Shown: positions 51,379 through 62,339 of the stretch, piece by piece
How positions within the stretch are numbered: position 1 is the first letter of the stretch
Layout of the letters: each line of letters starts with the position of its first letter
Source of the DNA: Trema orientale
Lineage: Eukaryota; Streptophyta; Magnoliopsida; Rosales; Cannabaceae
Reading direction: 5' to 3'
NCBI GenBank assembly: GCA_002914845.1
Contig: JXTC01000362.1
Span: forward strand, 195,542 to 259,541
Length of the DNA: 64,000 nucleotides
Position numbers and translations under genes: made by a program
Notes under the pieces: generated by a model
What the model saw: the letters and a program-made list of their open reading frames with translations, nothing else
The model's database searches: none
What the model was told of the DNA's origin: nothing

Positions 51379-54300
51379 GTATAACTAACTTAACTACCTA
51401 TGTTACATATCTCTATCTAATCTAACCTTATCCTAGAATATTATGCTCAGTTATGTTATTTTATTTCTTTGAGTAATATACAAATACAAAGTTATGGCTC
51501 AAAAATTACCACAAACATAATTAAAAGCCGACTCTACTGGGGATGGCCAAGGAAGATTATATCTTCTCAATGTTTATAGAGTTCTACCTTGCATCTTTTT
51601 CTTAGAATTACTTTCATCTTTTTGTTTGCATAACACTTTCTTCTGTTTTAATCTCTCTAATCTGTTCTTTCAAAATTTTCTTTGAGAAAGAGATGGTTAA
51701 TCCACCAAACCCATCACCAATTCCACCGTCTTTACCACCTTTACCACCAACAAATGTTGAGAGTTCTGTTCAACAGAATGATTAAATGAGTAGAATGACG
51801 GTGATTTTGGAAAGTCTTTAACAAGATGTTGAAGAGTAGGAACAGAGTGTTGAATGGGAATGGGACCACTGGTTCTCATATTGGTCCATCTAATCAAAAG
51901 GTAGCAGGATCGAGTACATCACTAGTCCAAGTATGAACTCCTGCTACTCTTGTTACCCCAGTCATAGTGGCATCTCCAGTAGACTCTTGCTACTGCAACT
52001 CCTAGAATGGGCCCGGAGTATCTCACAAAAGAACAAATCCTTAAATTGCTCAAAACAGACTCAACCAGTAAGGAGGTTAATAAGGTTAAATTCCAACCAC
52101 CTTATCCAGCTCGCATATTATCCAAACTTTATCCCAAGGATGATGTCAATCTTAGGTTTAGGAAGTTTGATGGCAAGAGGGGAAATGCAAAAGAACATGT
52201 GATAGGATTCATAGATAATTTAGGGAGCTATGCTGAGGATGAAGATTTAAGAATGAGAGAGTTCTCTAAGTCTCTTATAGATAGAGCCTACTCTTGGTTT
52301 GCTGCTTTGCCAGCTAGTAGCATCAAGAATTGGGATGAATTGGTGGAAATATTTTGCACCAAGTTTTTTGTCTCAGAGTCCAAATACACTTTAACTGATC
52401 TTTATTCTGAGAAACAAAGGAGTGATGAATCTTTGAAGGCTTATGTCAATAGATTTAAGGAAAATGCTCTAGATTGTGAGGAAATAATTGAGGAATCACA
52501 GTTAATCAGATTATGTGTTCGGGGAATGGATTCAGAGTACAGGCTTCACATTGAGAATCACATACTTTCCAATTTTGCTGAACTTATGAAAAAAGTAAAG
52601 CAAACAGAAATCACAATAGCTAAAGAACGAAGAAAAGCCCTTGGAGGTAGGTCTAGTGATGGATAGAGTAAGTCAGCTTCTTTTAAAAGGAAAAGAGAAG
52701 TGTCAATGGTCGAGCAATCCAACAGTGATTCATTTTCAATCCCGCCTGAAATACCTTTAAGTAAGAAGCAGATAGAAGCATTGGTCCAGGCCTGGTTGAA
52801 AGATGGAGAACTAAGTGATATGCCTGTTGATAAGCCTCCTATCCTAGAAGATAAAAGAAATCCCAAGTATTGCGTGTTTCACAAGAAGATAGGCCATTCC
52901 ACTCCGGGTTGCTATGCAGTTAGAAAAAAATACCATTATAAGGTTAGCAAGGGAGAAGTGATACAAAAGCAGTTAACATACACCAATCCTTTTCCAAACC
53001 ATGGGAAAGGAGGACAAGTAGTGACATGTGTCGCAATGGAGAATGAAATCAAGGAAGTGGCATTGAAGTTTCAAGCTATTTGACTTAGAGGTATTAGAGG
53101 GACCCTATAAAGCAACAAGAGTCAAACCAAGTGAACACTGCATCCCAAAAGACTTGGAGTGAGGTAAGCTTTTATCCTTAGCCAATATTAAGTTATGGAA
53201 GAAGTACTACATATAAAAAATGAAACACTCTTGTACCCCATACTGGGGATTTTTTGAATTCAAAATCTATGAAATATCTATTTCATGTATTTATGTGGTT
53301 CCCTGAAAGATTCCATTGTTAAATTCATGAGCTCAAATGATACCTTAAATACGAAGGTAATCACGGCTCTACAAAGAATAAAGGTTAACATGAATTTGGG
53401 ACCCTAATATCAACTTCAAAAGTCCTAGTGGATCCTAGGCAAACATATAAAGCCCAGTGCTCCTGAGCAAATCAATCAAAAGTCCTAGCGGCTCCGAGGC
53501 ACACATCAACTTCAAAAAGTCCAAATAGCTCCTAGGCAAATATCAAACTTCAAACGAAAAATAAAAGTCCTAGTGGCTCCTAGGCAAATATCAAAAATTA
53601 AAGTCCTAGTACTCCTAGGAAAATCAACTAAACGTCCTAGTGCTCCTAGGCAACTATTTAAAAGTCTTGGTGCTCCCAAGCAAATTATCAAGAATCTTGA
53701 TGCTCTCAAGCAACCACTTATAAAGTCCCAGTGCTCCTGGGCAAATCAATCAAAAGTCCCAATACTCCTGGGCATATCAATCAAGAGTCCTAGTACTCCT
53801 AGGCAACATTCTGAGTCTTGGTAACTTCAAGTAATTTCTAAAAGTCACTTAATAGAATTACATAGTTTAAACAGATAGTTATATATCAATGATTGGGGAC
53901 TAAAAGCTGCAAAGCTTTTAGTACCCGATCAACTAATGTGTATTATTTCATAAGTAAATTAAAAACACTAATCTGTGAGCAGCAGCTTGGTGTACTGATA
54001 ATGGTATCAGGTACGAGATACTTCAAGTCCTTTAATAGTCTTTATTAATACTTTCCTGCTTGATTATCTTGATTGAGTCAACTTTAGAATTTATTGTCAA
54101 AACATCAAATTTATATATCATGTTCCATATAATGGATTATTTGATTATTAATGGCTCGAAGAATTCTAAATAAACCTGTTTGTATCTTACCCAAGTGTGA
54201 TTATGTTATATTACAAGCTAAATGGTGACTCTTTTGGAGACATTCCTGTATTATCATTCATGTTACTTGTGAAGACACTATGAGCATATGCATGGCAAGT

Positions 54301-57300
54301 GTCTCAATGAGCATATGCATGGCAAGTGTCTCAATGAAGCCTGTTTCTATAGCTTATACTTCTTAAAGGCATGGATACATGATTATATGACGAATGCCAC
54401 GTGTTTAAGATACAAACATACTCTGTGAATCCTATGATGATTATGCTAATATGCTTTCTACACTATAAGATTAAGTTCTTGGATTATAAAATAACTATTG
54501 TAGCACGTACTTGCTAGTTCAATGATTGAGTGTACTGTGTACATACAAGCATCCAAGGAGCTAAATCTAAGTGATATGTCTATTCTGAACTTCGTGGTGA
54601 TTATATGATGATACAATACTAAATGATATGATATGATGTATAGGGCATACATTTCCTTGAACTAAATGAGATATGATAGACATGATTAGCATGAATCAAA
54701 TGCTGAAATGTGACTAGACATGCTACTTGAATTTGCACATGTGATGCTAGTGAAGAGCTAGAATAAGGAATTAGAAGAAACCTCACATTGATGAAATGGA
54801 GGAGCTTTGATTGGAGAAATTTGAATAGAGAAAGCAAGATCATGAGTGAGTTATGAGGAAGGACCACATTCCTCATAACTCAAGGACTTAATGTTTTGAG
54901 GTAAATTTCTAAACATGATTAGAATACAATCAATTAAGCTATGATGATAATTAGATTAAAGTCGAATACAATTAGAGCTGAAACAGAGAAAAACAGAGTA
55001 GAAATAAAGCAGAACAGTGGTATTTTAGGGGTTAAGGACCTTAACTGAACGAGGGTATCTTTACCCTAAACCCAAAACCCCCTTAAGGGTTCTAGAACAC
55101 ATATTACATGCACAAAATCTAAGAGAACTTGTTACTATGAACCTGCAGAAATAGTTAGCTAAAATACCAAGTTATTTCCTAATAATTAACCCTTGAACCA
55201 GGTGGTTTCTAATTTACTAGCTGCTGGTTTTCTATGAAATTGTTAAGGGGGCAGCTCTTAAATGCTTCCTAAGGCAATTTACAAGTTTCTAAAGGAGTTC
55301 TAGGCAGTTTATGGAACCTAATAATTGTTTTTCACTAAAACTATGGGTAAAATCAGATCCTAGGAGATAAGGAAAGGCAGTTTTTAACACTCGTCATTCT
55401 TGTCTCCCACCAACTGCTTGGTCTCAAAGTCTTGGCTGCCTATAAATAGGAGCCTTTCTTCACAAATCAAGGGACACTTCCACATAACTATCTTTCACCT
55501 TCAGCTATTACTTTCCACACTCTCTTATTCTCTCTTCTGTTCATGTTTCCAGCCACTGCAGTGGCTAAAACTCGTACTTTTCTTTCATTTTTACCTATCC
55601 GATAAGCTTAAAACTCCTCCTATACTTCTATATATATCACCCTAAATCATTTTCCTAGCCTAGAAACATTATTCCAACATCATTTACATACCTGAAAGTG
55701 TCAATTTTCATCTTTGTATGCATGATCAGCCACTCTTTCTATAAAAACCATGGCTGATTTTTGATATTTCATTGCATATCTTAACTTCTAATTCATATAT
55801 TTCATCCGTGTATTATTATATACTCATTATCCAAGTTTTATAGAAATATTCTATAAGGTTTTGCACAAGCTCATTGTCATTTTCGTGCATGTCAAACAGT
55901 AGTTGCATAAATAAGTGGCTGGTCATTCATCTCCACTTCATTACAAATCAATGAACATGGAATCATGTCTTTAGTTGATCACTAAAGTCCGTATTCCATG
56001 CTTTTACATGACTATGCTCACATATATATACATGATCAAGGTTTGGTCAGTTTATAAAGAGCTATATTTCATACATGAAATCATCATCCATTCCATATTT
56101 TTACATAAACATATGCATTATCATCTTATTCAAAGAACTCTATAAGTATTGAGCCATTCAATGGCCCTAACCCTTATGTTCTTGGTGATTTTTATATCAA
56201 TACATAACTAACTACCTACTTCCTTACTATTTTATTCTCGAGCATTTTACTTTCAGCACTTATTTAATTTCAACAATCCAGTAATCTGGTCCTATTTATA
56301 TTTCAGTGCTTTTAATTTCAATTATTTATATTTCAACCCTTTTATTTAAGTTATTTACATTTCAGTCTTTTAATTTCAGTTATTTATCTTTCATTATATT
56401 TAATTTCAGCAATTTATATTTCAACACTCTTGATTCCAACCAGCTGGTCCTTTTATTTCAGTTATTTACTTTCTGTTTATTTAATTACCAACTTTGCTTA
56501 TATATATATATATGGGTTTGGTTTAAATGGTTACAACAATATTTACCCATGGATGGTTACAATGGTTTAAACCCTTAGATCTAATATCCTACGGTGGTGA
56601 TTAGTTTAGTGGTTGGCCAAAAAAATTTAATGATGACCAAAAAAATTTAATGCTATCACTACTTTTTTAAGTACCCATTCATGGTCACAAAAAAATTGTA
56701 ATCATTGAGAAGTCTTCCATATATATATATATGTATAAGTAACTTAACTACTTATGTTATATATCTCTATCTAATCTAACTTTATCCTAGAATATTATGC
56801 TCAGTTATGTTATTTTATTTCTTTGAGTAATATACAAGTAATCTTTCAAAGTTATGGTCAAAAATTACCACGAACACTCATTCAGTTTCTAATAAGTTCA
56901 ATACACTGAAAATTGGTATGGTATTAAATTTTGAGACACATTCAATTGGACAGATAGAGGATATATATCTCCTTTGCTTAAATTTTTCTTCTTTTTTCCT
57001 TATTTGATTCAAAGATAGAAAAATGAATATAGTACCATGTGGTTGGAAATAGAGAATATACCAGTAGTGACCATCGATTTGGATCCCGCATTATAAATGG
57101 AAATATTTCAGAAGGCTGCATTGTCTCAGACTGCAGAAAGTGATTCACTGCTTCCTCAAAACGCAAGTCAAAAAGCAAGAGAAACCCCACTTGAGCATGT
57201 ACAAAGGAGAGCATGTCCTTTGTTATTTCACCTTCACATTCAAGCTCCTCAACTAAGGAGATGGCTTCCTTGAAGTTCTTTTTTCTCAAAAGGTCTTTAA

Positions 57301-60300
57301 TTTGTTCTTCAGGAGGTAATTTCTGATAGCAAATAACCTAGATATTTGAAATATCACAAATATAACAATTAACAAAGAATGCAAGAGGGCCCTGAAAATT
57401 AGAGTCCATTCTTAGAGGGAAATAATATGTGTGATAGTAATTACAAGTCTAAAGAAAGCATAAAGTTTATAAGCTCTTCTACTATGAAAGTAGTACAGCC
57501 ACTGAAATCTATTAAAAAGACAACAATTGCTTTTAATTGCAATCTTAAAATCTTACATCCTGACGTAACTATTTATACAAAGTAGACAACAGCTCTTGAA
57601 ATGGAAATGATGCATAATCCATAACTCTTCTACTATGCATAATCAATAATATGTTGATGTTTCTTAAGAAGAACAAGAAAGAGAAACCAGGAAGCTTAAC
57701 AAATAAGCCATCACAACTTACACTGTTTCTAACTAATATTTCATATTCCAGAAACAAAATCAATTATCAAGGTTTGAACCATAGACAAAGAGCAAATTAA
57801 TCCACGTAATTTCCTTCTTGCTACCCGCAAATTATGTAATTCCAGAAATCAAACTCATCACATTGTAAATCATTACTAACGCTCAAACACTAGGAGCAGA
57901 GATATAACTTATACGTATAGCACAGACGTGAGACTGTCATTGCCACATTAGACTGTGTTAGGAATATAGAATGGCGAAAAGGAAAGAACTTTAAAGACTG
58001 GAAAGAGTTACTCAAAATCTTTCTTTAGGTCAATCAAAAAGTTATAAAAAGGCTACGATGTCTTGTAAAACTAATTTCTCCTGACTGGTATGCAATTTGT
58101 AGAGATTCCGAGGAAAACATTGATAATTTATTTCTTCCTTGTAAACTTTCAACAAAGACATGGGGGAAGTTTTTGGGTGAATATAATTAATGTTGGGAGA
58201 AAGTGAAATTTTGGGCTACATGGTTAAAGAGAGTTGAGGAGTTTAATCAATTTTCATTCGCTGATTTAATGAGAATTTGGGAGTTGTGAGTCTAGAAAGG
58301 GTACTGTGGTTTTGGGAAGAATTAGGTTTCTCTGATTTCCACGTGGACATCTTGCTCCCTGGTTTTGTAACTTTTTATTTCAAAATTTACTAATATATTT
58401 GTTTCTTAAAAAAAAGAAAAAAAAGTTATGACTCTCTGTGGTACTACCTTCTGCATCCTTTATATTATCAATTCAAGTGTACGTGTATTCAAATGATCAA
58501 AGTGATTAAATTTTCAAAAATGAAAGGAAATAATGATGTTGACATCTATGCTGCCTACAACATCCAAAAGATATCTAGAAAGGGAATCTGAATAATAAGT
58601 CAATAAACTTCCCCATCTAAATTCATATATGCGATATATCATCAGTTTACTCTCCGATTCTTAAGTTTTTTTTAACATTAACACAAATAGGTGATGATCA
58701 ATAATTAAATAGATTTATTGCATAAAATAACAAATCACGGTATTTCATCCCCACGAACCAAAAGGGGCCTAATGTAATCTTCTTTCGAAGTTAGTAATTA
58801 TTTTGTTTACATAGATAACACATCAAATTTAATAGATATAGATTGTTACAGAAGTAAAGAACATAGATTGTTAAAGAAGTAAAGAATAAACAGCCTGTCA
58901 TTCAAGAACATTTTCAAGTAGTATGTCAACGAACCCAGGCAAAAAAACTCCAATGAATTGGCAGGCAATCCTACTACATTGTCATTGAGCTTATTATGTC
59001 ATCGTATAAAAGAAGCACAGTCTAAAACAAATCAAAATAAATAAAGTTTCTAACTAATCTTAATAGTTCCTTCTCATCGCACAAAGTTCAGTCTTATCAT
59101 TCAGCCTGAACTTAAATTATAATACAAACCTATCATGACATGAACAGAATAGATCAAACTAAAAACAATATCATATGCACGTCTTAATGAAGCTGGTGTA
59201 AGAATACACCACACTATTGGAGTCAAATTTTTCACAAACCTTAGTAGGAGTTGCAACAACAACTAGTTTCCCATTCCCATCTTCCTCATCTGCAACAATG
59301 CAAGGCCCCCCAACACCTTCACCACCAAAACTAACTGTTTGAATACAATTACCCGATTTCTTATGATACAAATCCATCTTCCCATCCCTCACAACCACCA
59401 CATACAATGATATCTCCCCAATAGAATCCAAGCCACTCCGAAAAACGATACTTCCGGCGACTGGCTGTCCATGTGCATTAACTACAACCCCAACATTGTC
59501 CACCAACAAGAGCACATTCCAGTCTCTACACAACAATTTAAGCCGTGGCGGACTAGAAACATCAGGTAACGAAAATATAACACCACTCTGGCCCGTAACG
59601 CAAGAAATTAAACTATACCCATTAGCCGTACCGGAAAATATCGAATCATTAAGCCACACCATGGTCAAAATCCCATCAATGCACTGAAGTTCTTTAAGAA
59701 TTACATAAGAAACATTCAAACCATCGACATCTTGGTCACTTTTCCCCACTCTACCACCCAAAACAATCTCTATCAAAATCAACTTCTTACCAACAACGAC
59801 AGCAAAAACATGACTACCTTCACGACTCTGCTCCGGCTCCTTGATCTTCAACCCATTTGCCCTGGCCCCACCTCCCAATTTCTGCAAAAACCGCTGACTC
59901 GTGCTCGAACTCTCCGGCGAATTTGCCGCCGTGTCGTACAAATTCGAACTCTCCGCCGCCCCGCTACTTCTGAAACGCTTAGTAAACACCGAAACCCCTT
60001 TCAAGAAACTCAACCTCTTCGCCGGCTGCGACAAGAACGAATCGAACAAATACAGAAACCCACCCGAAAGCACCAGAACCTTCCCGATTTCGCCGAAGAC
60101 CTGTACGGACTCGATCGAGGAAGCGCTGACCGGAACGGTACGGAGGAGGGAAAGGTTTTTGGGAACCGAATGGGGCTCGGAAGCATCGGAAGGGGTTGGG
60201 GAATTGGGTTTTGTGGAGAGTAGAAGGAGGGTTCCGGAGTGGGTTCCGACGTAGATAAGGGTTTGGGAATCGGAGACATTGCAGAGAGCGAGACATGTCG

Positions 60301-60370
60301 AGTGGTTGGAGAGGTTTAAATGGGAGAGTGGTTGGAGGATGGTGCGAGCCCTAGAATGGGGCTTCGCCAT
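41371..60370 (-). CDS. VPS3: VPS3 (TGFBRAP1/VPS39-family) CORVET tether subunit, 14 exons, 1006 aa
   Basis: Exons in order of translation: 59240-60370, 57062-57337, 48809-49005, 48386-48527, 47297-47569, 47090-47162, 45833-45881, 44702-44990, 44030-44085, 42751-42819, 42490-42601, 42322-42411, 41887-42057, 41371-41463. All GT-AG, all phases join: 1006 codons plus TGA. Residues about 20-375 are the CNH (citron homology) domain. The middle is the helical Vps39-type region (KNFKEAISLVEELECEGEIT, GHLRTLAFLYASRGMSSKAL, LLDMYLDPQDGKEP). The C-terminus ends in a two-CxxC zinc motif (C952/C955, C974/C977) and KPGWLVTR. Plants have VPS39 (HOPS) and a TGFBRAP1-like VPS3 (CORVET); this reads as the latter. 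CORVET tethers endosomes together with RAB5. An upstream in-frame Met at 60400 is an alternative start. Intron 2 is 8 kb because of a retrotransposon; the gene looks intact. Confidence 0.93.
43155..43402 (+). repeat. Dispersed MITE-like repeat in a VPS3 intron, copy 1
   Basis: Contains ATAGGTGTTATTTTAGCCAA, TACTACTCAAATTATGGTAG and CCGTTAGATCAATT, ending near TTAGATTGGGAACC. Related to the reverse complement of 44385-44625. Non-coding; borders uncertain. Confidence 0.55.
44278..44320. repeat. (GAA)n microsatellite in a VPS3 intron
   Basis: About 14 uninterrupted GAA units, 10 bp after a run of AAATAA-type sequence. Confidence 0.95.
44385..44625 (-). repeat. Dispersed MITE-like repeat in the adjacent VPS3 intron, copy 2
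   Basis: Its reverse complement matches copy 1 along most of its length (TATAGGTATTTTTTTACCCAA, TAACTACTCAAATCATTATAG-type text, GCCATTAGAT). The two copies flank the small exon 44030-44085 in inverted orientation. Confidence 0.55.
45072..45438 (-). mobile_element. 5'-truncated LINE with 14-bp target duplication
   Basis: Flanked by a perfect CTTGCTTTCCTTTT duplication (45058-45071 and 45439-45452). Poly-T at the low-coordinate side is the poly-A tail read on the plus strand. Minus-strand translation gives the end of a plant L1 ORF2 (ALLWGVWSERNQRIFED, then LWDKITVWGSIWLKN). This is a textbook target-primed insertion, lying in the VPS3 intron in the same direction as the gene. Confidence 0.88.
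45500..45650 (+). mobile_element. LINE 3' tail fragment
   Basis: Ends TCTTCTCGTTTCTTATCCC and then an A-rich tail, the same 3' motif as the LINE at 45072-45438 but on the other strand. Only the untranslated 3' end is visible; the 5' limit is uncertain. Confidence 0.5.
49165..49316. repeat. Tandem duplication, 76 bp x 2, in VPS3 intron 2
   Basis: GCATAC...ATATACATGTGTAATGT...AGTCGCACAAATTGCAG occurs at 49165 and 49241 with several differences. Confidence 0.8.
49821..51517 (+). repeat. 5' LTR of the gag-only element
   Basis: 1697 bp. TATA-like CTATAAATAGG at 50361-50371 is the probable core promoter. A TA microsatellite sits at 51342-51376 and there is one N at 51218. Confidence 0.88.
52007..53083 (+). 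pseudogene. Ty3/gypsy-type gag with one in-frame stop
   Basis: Residues 1-219 (52007-52663) hold a Retrotrans_gag domain: FDGKRGNAKEHVIGFIDNLG, SLIDRAYSWFAALP, NWDELVEIFCTKFF, then RFKENALDCEE. A TAG at 52664-52666 interrupts the frame. The same frame continues open to 53083 and contains a zinc-knuckle-like YCVFHKKIGHSTPGCY (C-x2-H-x4-H-x4-C). No pol follows. The first ATG may not be the original start. One point change would explain the stop; readthrough is possible but there is no evidence for it. Confidence 0.85.
53405..53830. repeat. Array of about 13 small hairpins with matched stem changes
   Basis: Units of about 30-45 bp read AAAGT, 5-bp stem, loop of 5-6 nt ending in CTC, 5-bp complementary stem, then CAA and an A-rich spacer. 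Stem versions include CCTAG/CTAGG, CTTGG/CCAAG, CTTGA/TCAAG and CCCAG/CTGGG: both arms change together while the loop TGCTC is kept. Three or four units have a single mismatch and one is poorly paired. Role unknown. Confidence 0.85.
53831..54846. other. Non-coding 3' interior of the gag-only element
   Basis: No ORF of note. Includes a 27-bp tandem duplication (TGAGCATATGCATGGCAAGT) at 54281 and 54308. Confidence 0.7.
54847..54882. repeat. Perfect 14-bp hairpin 9 bp before the 3' LTR
   Basis: TGAGTTATGAGGAA (54847-54860) and TTCCTCATAACTCA (54869-54882) are exact complements around an 8-nt loop GGACCACA. It occupies the place where a polypurine tract is expected. Confidence 0.9.
54892..56876 (+). 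repeat. 3' LTR of the gag-only element
   Basis: 1985 bp, colinear with the 5' LTR but longer, through extra TTTCAGTT-type repeats near 56290-56380 and an insertion at 56513-56717. TATA-like TATAAATAGG at 55441. Confidence 0.88.
56513..56717. mobile_element. Small MITE nested in the TA repeat of the 3' LTR
   Basis: The 5' LTR has an uninterrupted TA run here; in the 3' LTR about 205 bp splits it. The inserted ends (GGGTTTGGTTTAAATGGTTA against the complement of TAATCATTGAGAAGTCTTCC) are imperfect inverted repeats. A TA target would fit a Tc1/Mariner-type element. Confidence 0.55.
58025..58430 (+). pseudogene. LINE zf-RVT fragment in VPS3 intron 1
   Basis: Plus-strand translation gives SPDWYAICRDSEENIDNLFL and PCKLSTKTWGKFLGEYN, the zf-RVT pattern of plant L1 ORF2, then broken frames and an A-rich tail at 58409-58426. 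It is antisense to VPS3. 5'-truncated; no target duplication identified. Confidence 0.65.
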
Positions 60371-60595
60371 GGGAGGAGGAGGACTGTGAATCCCAAGCAC
60401 CTAATTTGCCGGTGAAATGGAATCGATGTTGCACCTAGTTGACGCCTTCAACCAACTTTCGTTCATTTCTTTCTTTTTTTTTTTTTTTTTTAAATTTCTC
60501 TTCTCTTGTTTATGGGCTAATGATATTAATAGCCTGAATTATAATAGCTCAATACTATTTTTACCTCAATTTACATAAAATAGTCTATCAATTAT
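60371..60595. other. VPS3 upstream region
   Basis: A long T run at 60474-60491 and AT-rich sequence. No clear TATA box could be assigned. Confidence 0.4.
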
Positions 60596-60599
60596 TCAA

Positions 60600-60865
60600 T
60601 TATGTAATTATTACAATAATAATATTTTTACCACAAATTATTAAATATTTAAAATAAATAAGTTATTATAAAGCACACTAATAATTGTGGTCAAGAATAA
60701 ATTTCTATATTTTTAACTTACATAACTTCCAAAATTTATATAATTATTGCAGCAATGACTATTTCCTTTTCAACAAATTGTTAAATATTTTAACAGAAAT
60801 GAGTTTTGTATAAAACGCATAATTTAATAATTATGGTTAAAAACGAGATTGTTATTCATATAAGT
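60600..60865. repeat. Diverged tandem duplication, about 140 bp x 2
   Basis: ATAATTATTRCA..., ACAAATTRTTAAATATTTTAA and TAATAATTRTGGT occur in the same order in 60600-60725 and 60738-60865. Confidence 0.5.
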
Positions 60866-60959
60866 AAATAATACCTAATAATACATTTTGTCCATGACTA
60901 TTTTCTTTAAAAAATTAACATCTGAAAAAGAAATATCTGAAAAATGTGCATTGTGACCA

Positions 60960-62330
60960 AAATACCCCAATATTAACCTTTTCTTTCTCTCTTCTTTCAT
61001 CTCTCTCTCTCTCTCTATCTTCTCGTTCTCTAATCTTCTCCCTCCCTCTCAGACCAGAGAAATCGACCCAAATCGGTGGTCATATAGTTGAAACAGAGAC
61101 CATCTCCTCAAACTTGACTTAGACCCCTCGACCTAGACCCTCGACCATCTCATTGAAACACAGACCCTCGCCCACTCTCAAGACGCTCGACCAATAAGCC
61201 AGAGAATAATCTCCTTGCTTTAGTCGAGGGCACTATTAGAATGAAGACGAGATATTTCGACTCAGTGCCTTTCAACAGTTTTTTTGATGTTTTTTTGATG
61301 GTTTAATGATAGTCGATAGTTGGATAAGATTCAACACTCTCAAATTTAACGTCACTTGACAGTAGATTCAATAGTTCGAAGGGATTTGATGGCCCAACGA
61401 GATTCGATGGTCCGAGATTCAACGGTCCAAGATTAGAGATTCAATGGTCTCAAATTCGATGGAGTTTCGATGCTCTTTCGACGGCCTTCGATCTAGTTTC
61501 AACGAGGTTTCAATTGATTTTTTTTTGACATATTTTTGATGATTTTCAACGGGATTTCGAGTATGCTTCTATGGACTTTCGATTGCTCTTCTTCGACTTT
61601 TCAATAGGTTTTTTTTTTTTTTTTTGGAATACAATCACGAAAGAAGAATATTTTCCTTTTAAGGCATACAAACTAGTCAAGTTTTGCACCTAATAGTCAT
61701 TTATATTATGAAATGGAAATTTAATCTCTTTGAACCAAACATATTTACAAACTTCCCTTGTACAAATTTATTGGCATGGTTCTCCACTCCTATTTACAAA
61801 AAGCTAGAAAGCTACTTATATCACTCTTTGAGTTATCTACCATTCCCATTTCAATCTTCTAATACTTGTGACTTGAAACTCTGGTTGCCATCAGGGAGCC
61901 CTATTCCTATGTTCTTCTAGAAAGTGGATAAAATTATATTTACTAAAAAATTTAGAATTTACCATTTGTCAAATTTAGAATGGCAATTCTCCCCGCTAAA
62001 AAAAAACTAGGTATAGAGAAATGGTTAAAATCATTACGGGTTTTTTAGTCACTTCAGATGGTATAAGCATATATTTCAAATATTTTTTAGAAGGAGCATA
62101 TACCCCAAATCCCATACATTTTTATGATATTTAACTTAATTTCTTTGGAAAAAGGTTTATTGGCATGCATGTGCTGGAATTGACCTAACACTTGGGAAAA
62201 ATTATCCATGCATGAAATTAATAAAAAATACATGAATACTTCATGAACACAGTAGAAAAATTAGTGGATTTAAGTTTTAAAATTTTTTACATGAAAATAT
62301 ATTTTCATAACCATAGAACATGCATATATA
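60960..62330. other. Gene-free spacer
   Basis: A CT-rich stretch at 60975-61050 followed by less AT-rich sequence resembles a 5' leader but no ORF follows. At 61330-61570 degenerate GATTCRAYGGTCC phrases recur. T run at 61604-61623. Confidence 0.45.
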
Positions 62331-62339
62331 AAATCTAGA

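Larger units (their letters stand above)
49821..56876 (+). mobile_element. Gag-only (TR-GAG-like) LTR retrotransposon in VPS3 intron 2
   Basis: LTRs at 49821-51517 and 54892-56876 both start TGTTTTGRGGTAAAT and end ATTACCACRAACA (TG...CA). The outer flanks CTCTT (49816-49820) and CTCAT (56877-56881) are a likely 5-bp duplication with one change. Between the LTRs are a GCCGACTCTACTGGGGA motif just after LTR 1 (probable primer-binding region; I cannot assign the tRNA), a gag frame (52007-53083), a hairpin array (53405-53830) and 1 kb of non-coding sequence. No protease, RT, RNase H or integrase is visible in the 3.4-kb interior, so it would depend on a partner element. It is antisense to VPS3. 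Confidence 0.9.

Noticed and set aside
53512..53824. ORFs on both strands across the hairpin array (CLGA and SKSQ repeats)
   Set aside because: Repetitive peptides are a by-product of the tandem hairpin units.
59732..60254. Plus-strand and alternative minus-strand ORFs of 100-160 codons
   Set aside because: They are shadows of VPS3 exon 1, which is GC-richer and clearly coding on the minus strand.
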